DNA of 64,000 nucleotides, from positions 7,648,501 through 7,712,500 of the forward strand of contig NC_056417.1 of NCBI RefSeq assembly GCF_905147365.1. The letters are read 5' to 3'. The stretch is from Aricia agestis (taxonomy: Eukaryota > Arthropoda > Insecta > Lepidoptera > Lycaenidae). Shown here piece by piece: positions 11,116 to 21,983 of this stretch. A program made the position numbers and the translations under genes. A model generated the notes under the pieces. The model was not told the DNA's origin and searched no databases. It saw nothing but the letters and a program-made list of their open reading frames with translations. Position 1 is the first letter of the stretch; each line of letters starts with the position of its first letter.

Positions 11116-11547
11116 CACGGGTGTAACAGGTGTAACTAAGTGATAGTACTTTAGGGTGTGAATTGTGATGTAATCCCATATAAGAGTTGACTGTGAAAGT
11201 ATAAGCGCCGAAAGAATAACTATTTTTTTTTCTTTCACATGGAAAAATGCATGGTGCTGGGGAGCATGCGCATACAAATCACAAAAAAATGCTCTTTCAG
11301 CGCTGCTATATTCACAGTGAACTCTTTCTAAGGGACACATACTTACCTTAAAGTATTATATTATCACTGAGTGTGGGTTGCACCAGAGGCGTAGCTATAG
11401 CTGTTAAGGTTAAGGTTATCGTCAAATATGGCGTCCATTATGGACTTTTACTAAGGATTTGACAATTCATTTGACCTTTTGTTATGGTTAAGATTATAGT
11501 TAAAGTAAGTTGGTGCAACCCACCCTTAGTTATTGTTACATCTTGTA
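11115..11547. mobile_element. MITE family K, copy 2, split by a family L MITE
   Basis: The left part has gggtgtaac, gtgatagtactttagggtgt, gagttgactgtgaaag and the complementary ttcacagtgaactctttcta. The right terminus (ttgttacatcttgtata) lies beyond an inserted family L element at 11374-11522. Confidence 0.6.
11374..11522. mobile_element. MITE family L, copy 1 (nested)
   Basis: Ends tgggttgcacc and ggtgcaaccca are perfect inverted repeats. The interior has gttaaggttaaggttat and attatagttaaagtaagt arms. The related longer copy is at 28236-28619. Confidence 0.75.
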
Positions 11548-11772
11548 TAATTTCTATTGTAACAAAACAACAATATCAAAACGGTTTTACTGACTCTTTT
11601 CAAAGCTTTTAGTTATTAGATCTGTATTTTTAATACTGCAACTGTATTCAGTTTTCCATTGGATTTGAACATAAATTACAACGATTTAATGAAAGCTGAA
11701 AGGCATCACTATAAATCGCTCAGCAGTCGACATCGAGAGCAGCTGCGCTTGTGACTTGTGACATTATTTTTT

Positions 11773-12192
11773 AACCGACTTCAAAAAAAAGAAGATTATT
11801 TGACGCGTATGTATGTAATATTCCCAAAACTGCACAGTTTTTGTATAAGTAAAGTATAGTTTTAACAGAGCCAGTACTGGCTGCCAATAAGACTGGCAGC
11901 CAGTACTGGTATATGCCGCGTGTGAACAGTTTTTCAAGCCAGGCCAAACTGTTCACACGCGGCATATACCAAGCCAATACTGGCTGCCAGTCTTATTGGC
12001 AGCCAGTACTGGCTCTGTGAAAACTATACTTTAGAGTATACCACCTTTTGAGCAAATGTGCCAAATTTCAAAAGTGTATACGTAAACTATGTATTGTTCA
12101 ACTGAAATAGTGCAAGTTTCATAAAAATCGGTGCAGTAGTTTTTTAAATACGAACTTTTAATTCTCAATTACGTACAATTTTGAAGTCGGTT
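11773..12192. mobile_element. Fold-back element Q, copy 1, with long internal palindrome
   Basis: Outer ends aaccgacttcaaa and ttgaagtcggtt are inverted. 11851-11932 and 11947-12032 are complementary over about 80 bases around cgcgtgtgaacagttt. Each arm contains its own smaller inverted repeat (ccagtactggctgcca and complement). The minus-strand open frame here is a by-product. Confidence 0.75.
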
Positions 12193-12199
12193 TAATCTT

Positions 12200-12960
12200 T
12201 TTTAAATACTATTATTGACAGAGACCCTGATAAATTTACACCAAAAATAAATTTAAATTGAGATGCGCCGTCAGTCTATTCTTGGATAGTCCTACGTCCT
12301 GAGTCCTGACGCTTAACGCTACCAAAAATGTTTTTTACTTAAAAAAACAGATGCTTCACCGCTACGAAATGTATAATACCTTCTACCGTTCATTAGTACA
12401 AAGCAAAAAAATCTCTATTTTAGATCTTACCAGTGAAACTAAGTTACTATAAACTTAATACAATTTATTGTTGTAAGGCATACATGGAGAATTATTATAT
12501 TTATCATCAGATCATCTTTATATTTTTTAATAAATAACAGCTTTTTGAATATAGCATCAATCATTTTACCGTATTCGTTCAAACACAAAAGAAAAGGTAA
12601 TAGAAACACACAAAGGGTTCAGGCGTGAAGTATATTGTATATTTTATTGCATGTTCCGTAGCCCCGGGCGGCTGTATTGTGCCGGTCTAATGGACATTTC
12701 CATACGTATACGTGATTACTTAGAAGACGTGCAGAATCAATATTCGATTCTTTTATTGTAGGCTGAAGGTCGAAATATATCGAGAAATAAATACCTCGAC
12801 TTCAAACAAACGGGCGGACTTTCAACTTGATATGACATAATAGTATTATATACTACGTCAAACATAATATAAATTTCGAGATCTCTTCTGAGTCGGCCTA
12901 CTCGTTAGTTCTCTGTTTCTGTTTACTCTGCTAAAAGGCCTGTCACGTATGATTTTTGAT
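12200..12960. other. Intergenic stretch
   Basis: No exon or family member recognised on either strand. Confidence 0.4.
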
Positions 12961-12968
12961 TGAAGGTC

Positions 12969-13189
12969 TTAGGCATAGTAAAAGGAGGGGAAGTATGTTA
13001 TCTTCATACAAAGGCACCGCGCGCGGCTTGTATATGACAAAATCTCGGCGAATTTTAGAGGCTGGTACCGCCGAGATTTTGTTGTGTGCCGTACGTGGCG
13101 AAGCGTTGATACTATGGCGCATACATACAAGCCGCGCGCGGTGCCTTTGTATGAGGATAACTTACTTCCCCTCCTTTTACTATGTCTTA
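12969..13189. mobile_element. Inverted-repeat element with 65-bp arms
   Basis: 12969-13033 and 13125-13189 are complementary with few mismatches, including aaggcaccgcgcgcggcttg. An inner inverted repeat, caaaatctcggcg and its complement, lies near 13039 and 13070. It is markedly CpG-rich. The open frame 12956-13270 follows from the base composition. Confidence 0.7.
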
Positions 13190-13197
13190 GGGCTACG

Positions 13198-13352
13198 CAA
13201 GCGTGCGCCCGGCGCGGCCACCCGTGAGGCGTGCTTGTTTCATATCATCCATAGAGCAGCGCTGCGTTGAGCGGGTCAGCCGTCGCAAGATTACTATGGC
13301 GAGCGCACAGCGCAGGCGCCCGCGACGGGCAGCCGCGCCGGGCACACGCTCA
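13198..13352. mobile_element. GC-rich inverted-repeat element
   Basis: gcgtgcgcccggcgcggc on the left pairs with gccgcgccgggcacacgc on the right (about 13326-13348). It directly abuts the preceding inverted-repeat element. Confidence 0.5.
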
Positions 13353-13650
13353 ACGCAGCGAACGCACTTAAAATATTATGTAAATATTATACTGTATTCT
13401 TCTTATATTATGTGATGCGTCTTTCGGGCTCTTTACGTTGGCCCATGATAGATCATAGAACATTACAAGCGGTTAGGAACGTGAACCACCTGTCCAATGT
13501 GCATGAAAGTCAGTAAATGCTGCTTTAGACAGCTTTGCAATCATGGTACCAATCTTAGCAGTTATGCCAACTTGAAGAGAGGCCCTTAGAGCGATACTGG
13601 TTAAATTTTAGTAAAAGTTTTGTTTACAAAATACATTGAAGTTATTATTA

Positions 13651-13770
13651 GGGCGAGCGAAGCGAACCCTAGTATATCCCACAACCATTACATTTTGTGG
13701 TACACTTTACGGAAAAACTATCACGCCTATTGATTTATGCTTTAACATAGTAATTTCTATTTATATGTAG
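13651..13770 (-). mobile_element. Repeat family G, copy 1
   Basis: Complement of the family seen at 32615, 55001, 57795 and 60333. Shared features are ggcgtgatagtttttccgta, aagtgtaccacaaaatg and the terminal hairpin agggcgagcgaagcgaaccc followed by tagta. Class uncertain. Confidence 0.6.
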
Positions 13771-13771
13771 A

Positions 13772-14122
13772 CTAGTGACCCGCCCCGGCGTCGCACGGGT
13801 ATAAAATATATATTCACTGAAAAAATTATTAAAATCGATAGCCTATGATCCTTCACATGGTCTACTTCTTATCTGTGCCAAAATATAACATAAAAATTAT
13901 TGCAGTAGTTCGCGAGATAAGCCCTTTCAAATAATTTCCCCCGTTTTTTCCACATTCTCCTATTAGTCTTAGCGTGATAAAATAAAGCTTATAGCCTTCC
14001 TTAATAAATGGGCTATCTAACACTGAAATAATCATCAAAATCCGTTGCGCAGTTTTAAAGATTAAAGGGAACAAAGGGACATGAGGGAAAAAAAAGCGAC
14101 TTTGTTTTATAATATTAATATG
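13772..14122 (-). mobile_element. Helitron-like H4
   Basis: Begins ctagtgacccgccccggcgt. Read on the minus strand it ends in a GC hairpin followed by CTAG and T. The body includes ccgttgcgcagttttaaaga and gcgactttgttttata. The 119-codon minus-strand open frame shows no protein-like pattern. Confidence 0.55.
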
Positions 14123-14893
14123 TCGGGGCTGGCATGCCATGTATGGCAAAAGCCCTTTATTTAAATAAAGATATAAAAAAATATATATTAATATGTATAG
14201 ATAATATAGATGTGTTATCATCAGGCAGTGTGGACGCGAGCCCTCACAAAGCTCGGCTTTTAGCTACTTAGTTCTTTGCTAGATTTAAGAATAATACCTA
14301 ATTTATAACTCAAGTCATAACAATGAATAGCTTCATTAAAGACGCGAATCTCGGTAACAGTTTCGCGAAGTCCTCGAGTCGAGTCTCGACGCATTCGCTA
14401 CGTCTGCGAGTTCTATTGTTCTTTCGCAGTTCATCTTAAATTGTTCAGTTAAAACTCACAAGTTTTAATTGATGTGAAAGTGAATCAGTATAGTACAGAG
14501 TACAGACGAGCTCATACAGTGATGAAGATTATTCTTCAGAAAGCCATAGCCAGTAGTAGGTTAGGATCGAGATGAAAATCTTATCAGAATAAAAGGGCCG
14601 ATAAAAATGAAGTTAAGTACCTACTAGTGGTATTACTATTATAATTTATATTCTGTGGCACTAGTATAATCAGCATACATTGCGTAAGAGACAAATTATC
14701 CTTATTTTAATTAGTCTGTGTCTATAGATAAAACCAATCACGTCGAGACACGACTTAAAGAAACTTTAATAATAATAATATTATTATTATTAATAAATAG
14801 GTTACAGAACTTGACTGTTCAATTTCAAATTGCTTTTGTGCACTGTCTCGTTTGGTTATAGTGGGAAGTGCCCTTAGTAGCACAAGATACTAA
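14123..14893. other. Intergenic stretch with a possible first exon
   Basis: A CpG-enriched patch (14340-14420) precedes a TCAGTT initiator-like motif at 14445. An ATG at 14522 opens 12 codons and then reaches a possible donor (agtag|gttagg at 14559). This is too weak to annotate as a gene. Confidence 0.2.
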
Positions 14894-15054
14894 GGCCGGT
14901 ATAGATAGTCAGTACTAAAGATGCATCTCGGTCTCAAGACACGGTTCCGACTCTGTGATTGGTTGGCTGTCGAAATTTGCACCAATCACAGACCCGAACC
15001 GCGTCTTGAGACCGGGTCGCATCTTAAGTAGGTACTGACTATTTATACGGGCCT
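14894..15054. mobile_element. MITE family P
   Basis: Long inverted repeat: ggccggtatagatagtcagt at the left with the complementary tagtcagtac/cccgtataaat end at the right. Inner arms ctcggtctcaagacacggtt and aaccgcgtcttgagaccg pair. Confidence 0.75.
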
Positions 15055-15059
15055 GTGCT

Positions 15060-15770
15060 ATTGTCTAAGTTATAGTGTACAAGTAGTATTAAGATTTAAA
15101 AATACAATATAGGTACTAAGTGAAGTCCTATACGGCGTGTTACAAAACAAAGCGATAATACTTTAGGGCAGGGGTCACCAAATGGCGGACCGCGGTCTGC
15201 ATCCGGACCGCTGACCCATTGTGTGCGGACCAAGCATGTTTGAAGATGATCTTCTTTGATCTTAAGACTTCAACATCTCTATAGCCTGCAGTTACACCAA
15301 TATTTCACTCCAAACTTCAGAGCGATAATAATTAGCTACAAAAATGTGTGGACTGCGAAGGTCATTTCATGTCTTAAAACGGAAAAAACGGATTGAAAGA
15401 GTAAACACGCCCTAAAATATTATCACATAGTTTTATTACATGATGTAATCTGTATACTATACATATAAGGCTATCTACTTGCCCATAGACATCGGTGGCG
15501 AGAATTACCGCAGCAATTTCGGCACGTTGAGAGTTATTATTAAATCTAAGGGAGGGTACGGGGTACCATATCTAATTAGCTTTCCTCATACGGAACCCAA
15601 TTAGAGGACCCTCTAATAGGAGGAGTAATGGGGTCGGTGTGTAGGGTGATGGTGCATTGTTTTACGACATGGTAATAGTAAAGACCGTGACGTTATCAAA
15701 ATTTGACTAATAATTAGTTATAACCTGATAATTAATTACCTAATAATTAGTTTTATATATAATATAAAAA
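15060..15770. other. Intergenic stretch with hAT-like end
   Basis: caggggtcaccaaatggcgg at about 15169 resembles a hAT-type terminus, but no matching partner end is visible. No exon recognised. Confidence 0.3.
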
Positions 15771-15773
15771 ATA

Positions 15774-16567
15774 TACGTGGGAGAGCCATGCTTCGTCACG
15801 AATGGGCCGGCTCGACCGGAGAAATACCACGTTCTCACAGAAAACCGGCGTGAAACAGCACTTGCGCTGTTTCACGCCGAGTGAGTGAGTTTACCGGAGG
15901 CCCAATCCACTACCCTATTCCCTTCCCTACCCTCCCCTATTCCCTTTCCTTCCCTACCCTCTCCTTACCTATTCCCTCTTAAGAGGATACACCAGGGGCT
16001 AGAGAAATGAAAAAAAAGTACGTGTAATATCTATAGTTGTCTCCCTTACCTCAAGCCTATACCGCAGAACGCGAAAGAGACAACTGCAGAAAATCAACGA
16101 TTCGTTGTCCCCTGATTCCTTCTCTAAAACTTAACTGATTTAAGTACTTTTTTCATTAAAGATTAAAGAAAGGCTTGAACTGTTTTCCTATGTTTTATTT
16201 TTTTTGTATAATCTAGCCAAATCTGTTTTCTGGATGTTTGAACACAGCGGAAATCTGGCCATTTTTTTAGGGTTTTCGAACATTCATATCTTATTTAATA
16301 ATTAAATTATGAGAAAAAGAAAACACAGGGACATTGTATAAGTGGCCGTAGATATCCAGGAAAAAATTATAACTCTACTAGCATTATCCAGGGAGGAAAC
16401 AGGGGACAACGTTTGTATGGAAAAAAGGGCGGTGTGGACTCCTCTTAAAAGGCCGGCAACGCACCTGCAGCTCTTCTGATGCTGCGAGTGTCCATGGGCG
16501 ACGGAAGTTGCTTTCCATCAGGTGACCCGTTTGCTCGTTTGCCCCTTTATTTCATAAAAAAAAAATA
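15774..16567 (+). mobile_element. SINE-like element, copy 2, split by a TTAA MITE
   Basis: Same element as 10783-11115, here on the plus strand from tacgtgggagagccatgctt to ttatttcataaaaaaaaaat. It is interrupted after attccctcttaa by family D. Removing 15983-16448 restores the order seen in the other copy. Confidence 0.75.
15983..16444. mobile_element. TTAA-flanked MITE family D, copy 1
   Basis: Ends gaggatacacc and ggtgtggactcctc are inverted, with TTAA on both sides (15979-15982 and 16445-16448). The length is 462 bp. Copies at 57960-58423 and 60498-60961 also carry TTAA on both sides. TTAA targeting is known for piggyBac; membership is inferred. Confidence 0.85.
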
Positions 16568-16591
16568 ACCCGACTGCAAAAATATTATGTG

Positions 16592-16790
16592 GTAGATGAC
16601 GCCGCAACTGTGTTGTGTCCAAATTCGTTTATCGCGCAGGAACCGTAAATTTTTCCGGGATAAAGGGTATCCTATGTCACCCGAGACTTAAATTATATGC
16701 ATACCAAATTTCAGCAAAATCGGTTCAGCGGTTTGGGCGTGAAGACTTGAAGAGGTAACACTTCCGAATTTGTAATAATATTAGTATGGA
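16592..16790 (-). mobile_element. Helitron-like H1 copy
   Basis: Complement of H1: tagatgacgccgcaac, gtttatcgcgcaggaaccgt, aaatcggttcagcggtttgg and attagtatgga. The CTAG end is mutated to GTAG. Confidence 0.6.
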
Positions 16791-16999
16791 TCCCAAAAAT
16801 TTGAGACAAAGACACTGTGAGTACGTGCTACGTAGATCGGAGCACAAATAATAATTGATGAATCTGCGGGTAGTTCAACAACTTCAGTGAGTTTGACGTG
16901 AATCTTATATCTATAACTTATATTTTGGTGTCATAAGGATAATATTATCATGTGATGCTACAATAATGTTTTCACGCTAGAGGCAACACACAGTATTCG

Positions 17000-17349
17000 C
17001 CTCCGTGGTCTAGTGGTATAGAGCGCGGCTCTTGACTCGGAGGTCGTGGGTTCGATTCCCGCGTTGGAAACATGCTATCTCCAAGTTTGGTTAGGACTTT
17101 GTCTGACAAGTAAGATGATCCATGCGTCGGATGGGCATGTAAAAAGTCGGTCCTGCGCCTGATCTCTCGCCGGTCGTGTCGGTCTTCCGTCCCACTGGGT
17201 TATGAGAGTAAAGGAATAGAGAGTGCTCTTGTGTACTGCGCACACACTTGGGCACTATAAAATTACTCCTGCGTAGCTGGCTGGTTTCTATGAAACCGCC
17301 CACCGAGGCACCGTCACCGAAACCGGTGTGGGAGCTATTATTATTATAC
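17000..17349 (+). mobile_element. tRNA-headed SINE-1, copy 1
   Basis: The head (17002-17070) has an A-box-like tggtctagtggtatagagcg and a B-box-like ggttcgattcc. The body contains gatccatgcgtcggatgggc and accggtcgtgtcggtcttcc-like text. The tail is ggagctattattattat. It is a pol III retroposon, not a functional tRNA, because the head runs into body sequence and no cloverleaf closes cleanly. Confidence 0.85.
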
Positions 17350-17360
17350 ACAGTAAATAA

Positions 17361-17498
17361 AAAGTTTTGTTCTACGTTTAACAACATTTTTATCAGTATT
17401 CTGACGTGTACAACATATTGTCAGATTTCGGTCAGATTATTTACTGTATGTGTTAGCAGCGCGCTCTCTGCTCTAAACCTTTGCGTAATAATTATTAC
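17361..17498. repeat. Unclassified repeat, paralogous to 63770-63925
   Basis: aaagttttgttc, tcagatttcggt, ctctctgctc and tttgcgtaataattatta recur in the same order near the right end of the window. Confidence 0.55.
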
Positions 17499-17955
17499 TA
17501 GAGATCGCCCAATGGTCGAAATTCGACCTTAGTTTCAACGACATTAGGACTACTACCTATATTTTGTAAAAAATATTGACTTCATCATATTTTTTTTCAA
17601 CTCTCGTCTCTGGACTCAGCTGATCTTAGACTGGCGGTGTAAAGCGCGTTGTCTAATAGTATCTAAGATTCAACAAAAAAAACTATAATCCATTTTAAAT
17701 GTGTCAACTTGTTGTCAACAGTTTGTCACTCAAAAATCTGTCATTGTAGTGTGTGTAATGTTTTATTTGTAAAAAAAAAATGTGTGATAAAAGCTGATAA
17801 AAGCATAATTTCGAAATAATATTAGCTCGATGCACTCCTTCACCATATAAACTATAACTGTGCAAAATTTCATTCACCTACGTTTCCGCATTTTTCGTCA
17901 AAAGGGATACAAAGTTTTTCGCTTGCGTATAAATATATCGATATGTAGATGCAAA
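17498..17955 (-). mobile_element. Repeat family E, copy 1 (Helitron-like end)
   Basis: Starts ctagagatcgcccaatggtc and runs to tcgtcaaaagggatacaaag. Copies are at 20065 (same strand, interrupted) and 23700-24042 (opposite strand). On the minus strand it would end in CTAG followed by T. Confidence 0.55.
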
Positions 17956-18324
17956 ATGATAGGGAGTTTACCTATTGGATATTGAAACACTAAAACAACC
18001 CTAGTAAGCCCAAAACTGTAAACTGAATACTAAAATTAGCCTTCACTATGTTAGCCTATATTTAGGCTTAGCGGCATATCGACAGGTAAACCACATAGTG
18101 GTTGTTTAGTTATAGATCGCGGAGTGAGAATAGAATACTGTTCAACATACATTATTATGCTCGTACACTAAACCACACGTTGTGTGGACGTTTAATAATC
18201 CCAATTTGTAATGCACATTATTAGGTAGGTATTCAGAATCTATATATTCATTTGTTTGGTATAAACACAGTTTAATGGGATCCTATTAAGGAAGTTTTTT
18301 AACATTTTTTGTCAAAAAAATCGA

Positions 18325-18388
18325 CCAAATGCGAGTCAGACTCACGCACGAAAGTTAGACATAAAAAAAGTTATTTTTATGTCTAACT
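18325..18388. repeat. Family U 5' fragment plus hairpin
   Basis: ccaaatgcgagtcagactca matches the start of family U (compare 33115 and 57116). It is followed by a hairpin of gttagacataaaaa and its complement. Confidence 0.45.
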
Positions 18389-18733
18389 TGATTGCATGAA
18401 AGTTGAATTGCGGTTTGCGATTTATGACGTAGTAAAAAAATTACTTGCTAGATCTCGTACAAATCAATTTTCACATTTAGTTTTCAGGGTAATGTACATA
18501 ATATTACATTCTTTGGGGAGACAAATTTGACCCCGATTTGCGGTTCTTAAACAAACTCACTTTAAGAAGGGCTGCTCTAATTATCGCGTATTTCGACTAC
18601 AATAATTCTCTACGATAATCCAATCACATTAATTATTATTTGTGACGTCACCTGGATTACGATTGATATTTTACACCGTAATCCCACCTTCGCATTTGAA
18701 TATTAATTCACATCATGCTTGTATTAATTAATA

Positions 18734-18960
18734 CTAGCTATTTGACCGAGCTTTGCTCGGTATTTGATATAACACGAGTAAAATTATATTTTCTAAAAAT
18801 GATTCAGATTTATAATTTATTAGTAAAATTATATTTTCTAAAAATGATCGATTTATCGCCCCCGAAACCCCCTATATACTAAATTTCATGAAAATCGTTG
18901 GAGCCGATTCCGAGATTCCAATTATATATTTATATACAAGAAATGCTCATTTAAAGATAT
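18734..18960 (-). mobile_element. Helitron-like H3, copy 1
   Basis: Begins ctagctatttgaccgagctt. Includes tcgatttatcgcccccgaaa, atgaaaatcgttggagccga and then AT-rich sequence. It is the complement of the copy at 54382-54729. A segment of about 55 bp (aaattatattttctaaaaat) is duplicated inside. Confidence 0.6.
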
Positions 18961-19054
18961 AAGATAATACATAGATGTGAACAAAGTTGACAGGTAATAG
19001 GTATGTTCAGACGCGGACAAAACAACACGAATATCCAGTCTTCGAATAGCAATC

Positions 19055-19205
19055 CAAACTTACTAATATTATAAATGCGTAAGTGTGTCTGTCTGTTGCC
19101 TTTTCACGCCCAAATCACTGAACCGATTTTGTTGTTTGGTATGGATATACTTTCAATCCCGGAAAAGGACATAGGATTGTTTTTATCCTGAAAAAAATGC
19201 GTAGG
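19055..19205 (+). mobile_element. Helitron-like H1, 5' part
   Basis: actaatattataaatgcgta, the (tctg) run, accgattttgttgtttggta and ggacataggattgtttttat are present. The 3' end is lost. Confidence 0.6.
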
Positions 19206-19271
19206 TATGAAAACAAAACCGTTGCTGTTCAAGAGAGGAGGCCCAACATCAACCCAAATTTTATATAATAT

Positions 19272-19533
19272 CTATGGACGCTTCACACCACGTCAGTCTG
19301 GCCCCGTGGTAAGTACCTGATGGACTTGTGTTACAGGTACCAGACAACGGAAATATATTTAATACTTTTATACTATACACATATTTAAGATTTTTTTATT
19401 ATAAGATACACATATTTAATACACATCCATGACCCAGGAACTTTGAAAACTTTTTGTTCCGTCGGCGGGATTCGAACCCGCGACCCCCGGCTTGAGCCAC
19501 CAACGCGCTCACCGCTGAGCCACAGAGGTCGTC
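19272..19533 (-). mobile_element. tRNA-headed SINE-2, copy 1
   Basis: On the minus strand the head is ctgtggctcagcggtgagcg with ggttcgaatcccgccgacgg. The body has gttcctgggtcatggatgtg, tccgttgtctggtacctgta and acgtggtgtgaagcgtccat. The plus strand shows the complement. Confidence 0.85.
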
Positions 19534-19744
19534 AGAAATACATAACGTTTGGGTTTGTTTGATTTACCGAAACTTTTAAGGGCACACTTGCCCCAAAACT
19601 TTTTACAATACACCAAGTTATATCGATATTGGAAGTATAAATATATCGAGTTCCGCGTGTAAGCATAATCTACTACTGGAGCAGAACTACTGGAGCAATT
19701 GTTATGGTAATATTTTGCACAGAGTAGACCACGTGAAGTGAGTA

Positions 19745-19831
19745 GGGACATAAGCTATTTTTTATGGGAAAATGTACGGTTTCCGTAAAATTCCTAATTT
19801 ACGCGGGCGAAGCCGCGCGGGACATTTAGTA
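19745..19831 (+). mobile_element. Helitron-like 3' fragment
   Basis: gggacataagctatttttta and acgcgggcgaagccgcgcgg resemble the 3' ends of lepidopteran Helitron-like repeats. The terminus is degraded (tttag). Confidence 0.35.
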
Positions 19832-20246
19832 TTATACTAAAAATGCTAGATAGAAGAATTTCGTCCCGAGGCAAGTCTTCTAGGCTTTGTACAAAACGGT
19901 ATAAAAATTACCTTAACATTACGTGAATGGTGAGCATTAGTTAAAAGATGTTTTACTTGACATGGCATGAATAAAATAATATATTTTTTTCCGCAAGAAC
20001 ATCTTCAACAAGTGCTGGTACTGCCCGATTTTCTACCCGTATGAAGTTTTGGGCGTTTAGTAAACTAGAGATCGCCCAATAGTCGAAATTTGACCTTAAT
20101 TCCACGACATTAGGACTACTACCTATATTTTGTAAAAAAATATTGACTATTTATATTTTTTCAACTCTTGTCTCTGGGACTCAGCTGATCTCAGACTGGC
20201 CGTGTAAGCATTGTTTAATAGTATCTAAGATTCAATAAAAGAACTA

Positions 20247-20474
20247 TAGTTATGTCCACACTGTGCACTTTCATCTTCAATTTTCGTCATCAACTTTCAT
20301 ATTGGCGCATTCAATAATTGAATGCGTCAAGGAACGCAACGCCAATATTGTCATTTTTGAAGTTTTGGATACGGTCAGAGGGCATGCGTCGCGGGCATGC
20401 CTCTCGTTCGCTGTTGACTGCGCTATAACGCATGCCCTTGACGAACAAAAAAAGGCAAAGTATGGACAAAGCTA
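20247..20474. mobile_element. MITE family F, copy 2 (nested)
   Basis: Ends tagttatgtccacactgtgc and the tatggacaaagcta side are inverted repeats. The interior matches 3872-4087 (cgtcgcgggcatgcctc, gcgctataacgcatgccctt). Confidence 0.75.
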
Positions 20475-20765
20475 ACAATCAGTTTTCAATTTGTCACCTT
20501 GTTGTCAACAGACTTCAACCATAAAAGAGTATAAATTCGTATGTATAGGCTTGTCACTCAAAAATCTGTCATTTTTCCTAGTGTGTGTGTTTTAGTGTAT
20601 GTAATGTTTTATTTGTTAAAAAAAATTATGATAAAAGCATAATTTCAAAATAATATTAGCTCGATGCACTCCTTCACCATATAAACTATAACTGTGCAAA
20701 ATTTCATTCACCTACGTTTCCCCATTTTTCGTCAAAAGGGATATAAAGTTTTTGGCTCACGTATT

Positions 20766-21054
20766 TATAATATAATATAATATAATATAATATAATATAA
20801 TATAATATAATATAATATAATATAATATAATATAATATAATATAATATAATATAATATAATATAATATAATATAATATAATATAATATAATATAATATAA
20901 TATAATATAATATAATATAATATAATATAATATAATATAATATAATATAATATAATATAATATAATATAATATAATATAATATAATATAATATAATATAA
21001 TATAATATAATATAATATAATATAATATAATATAATATAATATAATATAATATA
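20766..21054. repeat. (TATAA)n microsatellite, about 58 units
   Basis: An uninterrupted 5-bp repeat of 289 bp sits exactly where the 3' tail of the minus-strand LINE should be. The 109-codon minus-strand open frame over it is a repeat artefact. Confidence 0.95.
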
Positions 21055-21983
21055 GCCTTTATTTGCCTGAAATTATAACTAAACAATATACTTTACAGTT
21101 ACTTAAATAATATTAATGTACATTAATTAAGGCACCCAAAAATGAGTAAAGGCCTCCTCCATGTTGTGCCAAGTGCTGCGGTCACGTGCTATGCGTGTCC
21201 AGGCGGCGCCCGCCACCTGCACGATGTCGTCGCTCCACCTGGCGCGTGGCCTGCCACGGCCGCGCGCGCTGTCTCGGGGGTGCCAGTGGAGGATACGCTC
21301 ACTCCACCGGCCGTCAGTAGCTCTGGCGATGTGGCCTGCCCATTTCCATTTGAGCCTGCAGAGCATCGTCACTGCATCTAAGACTTTTGTTTTTTGTCTG
21401 ATGTCGACGCTTTTTATTTTGTCTATTAGTCTTAGACCCAGCATAGAACGCTCTGCGGCTCTCTGAAAAGTGACAATTTTAGTAATTACATTTTTAGTGA
21501 GTGCCCAAGTCTGACATCCGTAAAGGAGCGATGGAAGAATGGTATTGTCCATCAGTTTTTTCTTCAGATGTACTGGGAGTTTGCTTTTAAATACGTCTTT
21601 GTTTGCCCAGTATTTTTTCCAAGCAGTAGCGATTCTCCTGTCTACCTCTTTGGAAGTAGAGTCTTCAAAAGCTATCTGCTGGCCCAGGTAAATGTACTCG
21701 CTGACATATTCAATTGTTGTATTATTTAATGGGATAGGTATTTGTTCACCATTTGTCATTAGTTTTGTTTTGTTGAAGTTCATGTGTAGACCAATTTTTT
21801 GGCTTTCAGCGTCGAGCGACTCTAGCATATGTTTCAGACTTCCGTGTGTTTCAGCTATGATCACAATATCGTCCGCGAAGCGTAAGTGTGTTAATCGCTC
21901 TCCGTTAGTATTTATCCCATGTGACGACCAGTCGAGTCTCTGAAACATTGACTCTAGAATAGCCGTGAACATTTTTGGCGAGC
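20768..21983 (-). mobile_element. 5'-truncated RTE-type LINE with target duplication
   Basis: The minus-strand element is flanked by ggctcacgtattta at 20754-20767 and 21984-21997, a perfect 14-bp target duplication. It holds the C-terminal part of a reverse transcriptase, a short 3' UTR (caggcaaataaaggct) and the (TATAA)n tail. The abrupt 5' truncation and the target duplication are classic target-primed reverse transcription products. Confidence 0.9.
21127..21983 (-). pseudogene. Reverse transcriptase C-terminal fragment (RTE clade)
   Basis: The open frame encodes about 285 residues with no internal stop. The catalytic FADD box is at residues 38-41 (LRFADDIVIIAE). It is followed by MNFNKTKLM (about 71-79), a YLGQQI thumb-type motif, SLLYGCQTWALTK and RRxxWAGHIAR-like text. 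The endonuclease domain and the first RT blocks are absent, so it cannot move alone. RTE-clade assignment rests on the pattern of these motifs and is from memory. The apparent GTG start lies in the target duplication and is not a real initiation site. The intact frame suggests recent insertion. Confidence 0.9.

Noticed and set aside
13862..14221. 119-codon minus-strand open frame
   Set aside because: Mostly inside a Helitron-like repeat; no domain pattern.
17002..17070. tRNA gene (also at 25922, 30598, 59431 and 61969)
   Set aside because: The A and B boxes are good, but the sequence continues into a shared SINE body with a (tta)n tail, is repeated many times, and does not close into a clean cloverleaf.
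20757..21086. 109-codon open frame on the minus strand
   Set aside because: Pure (TATAA)n translation.
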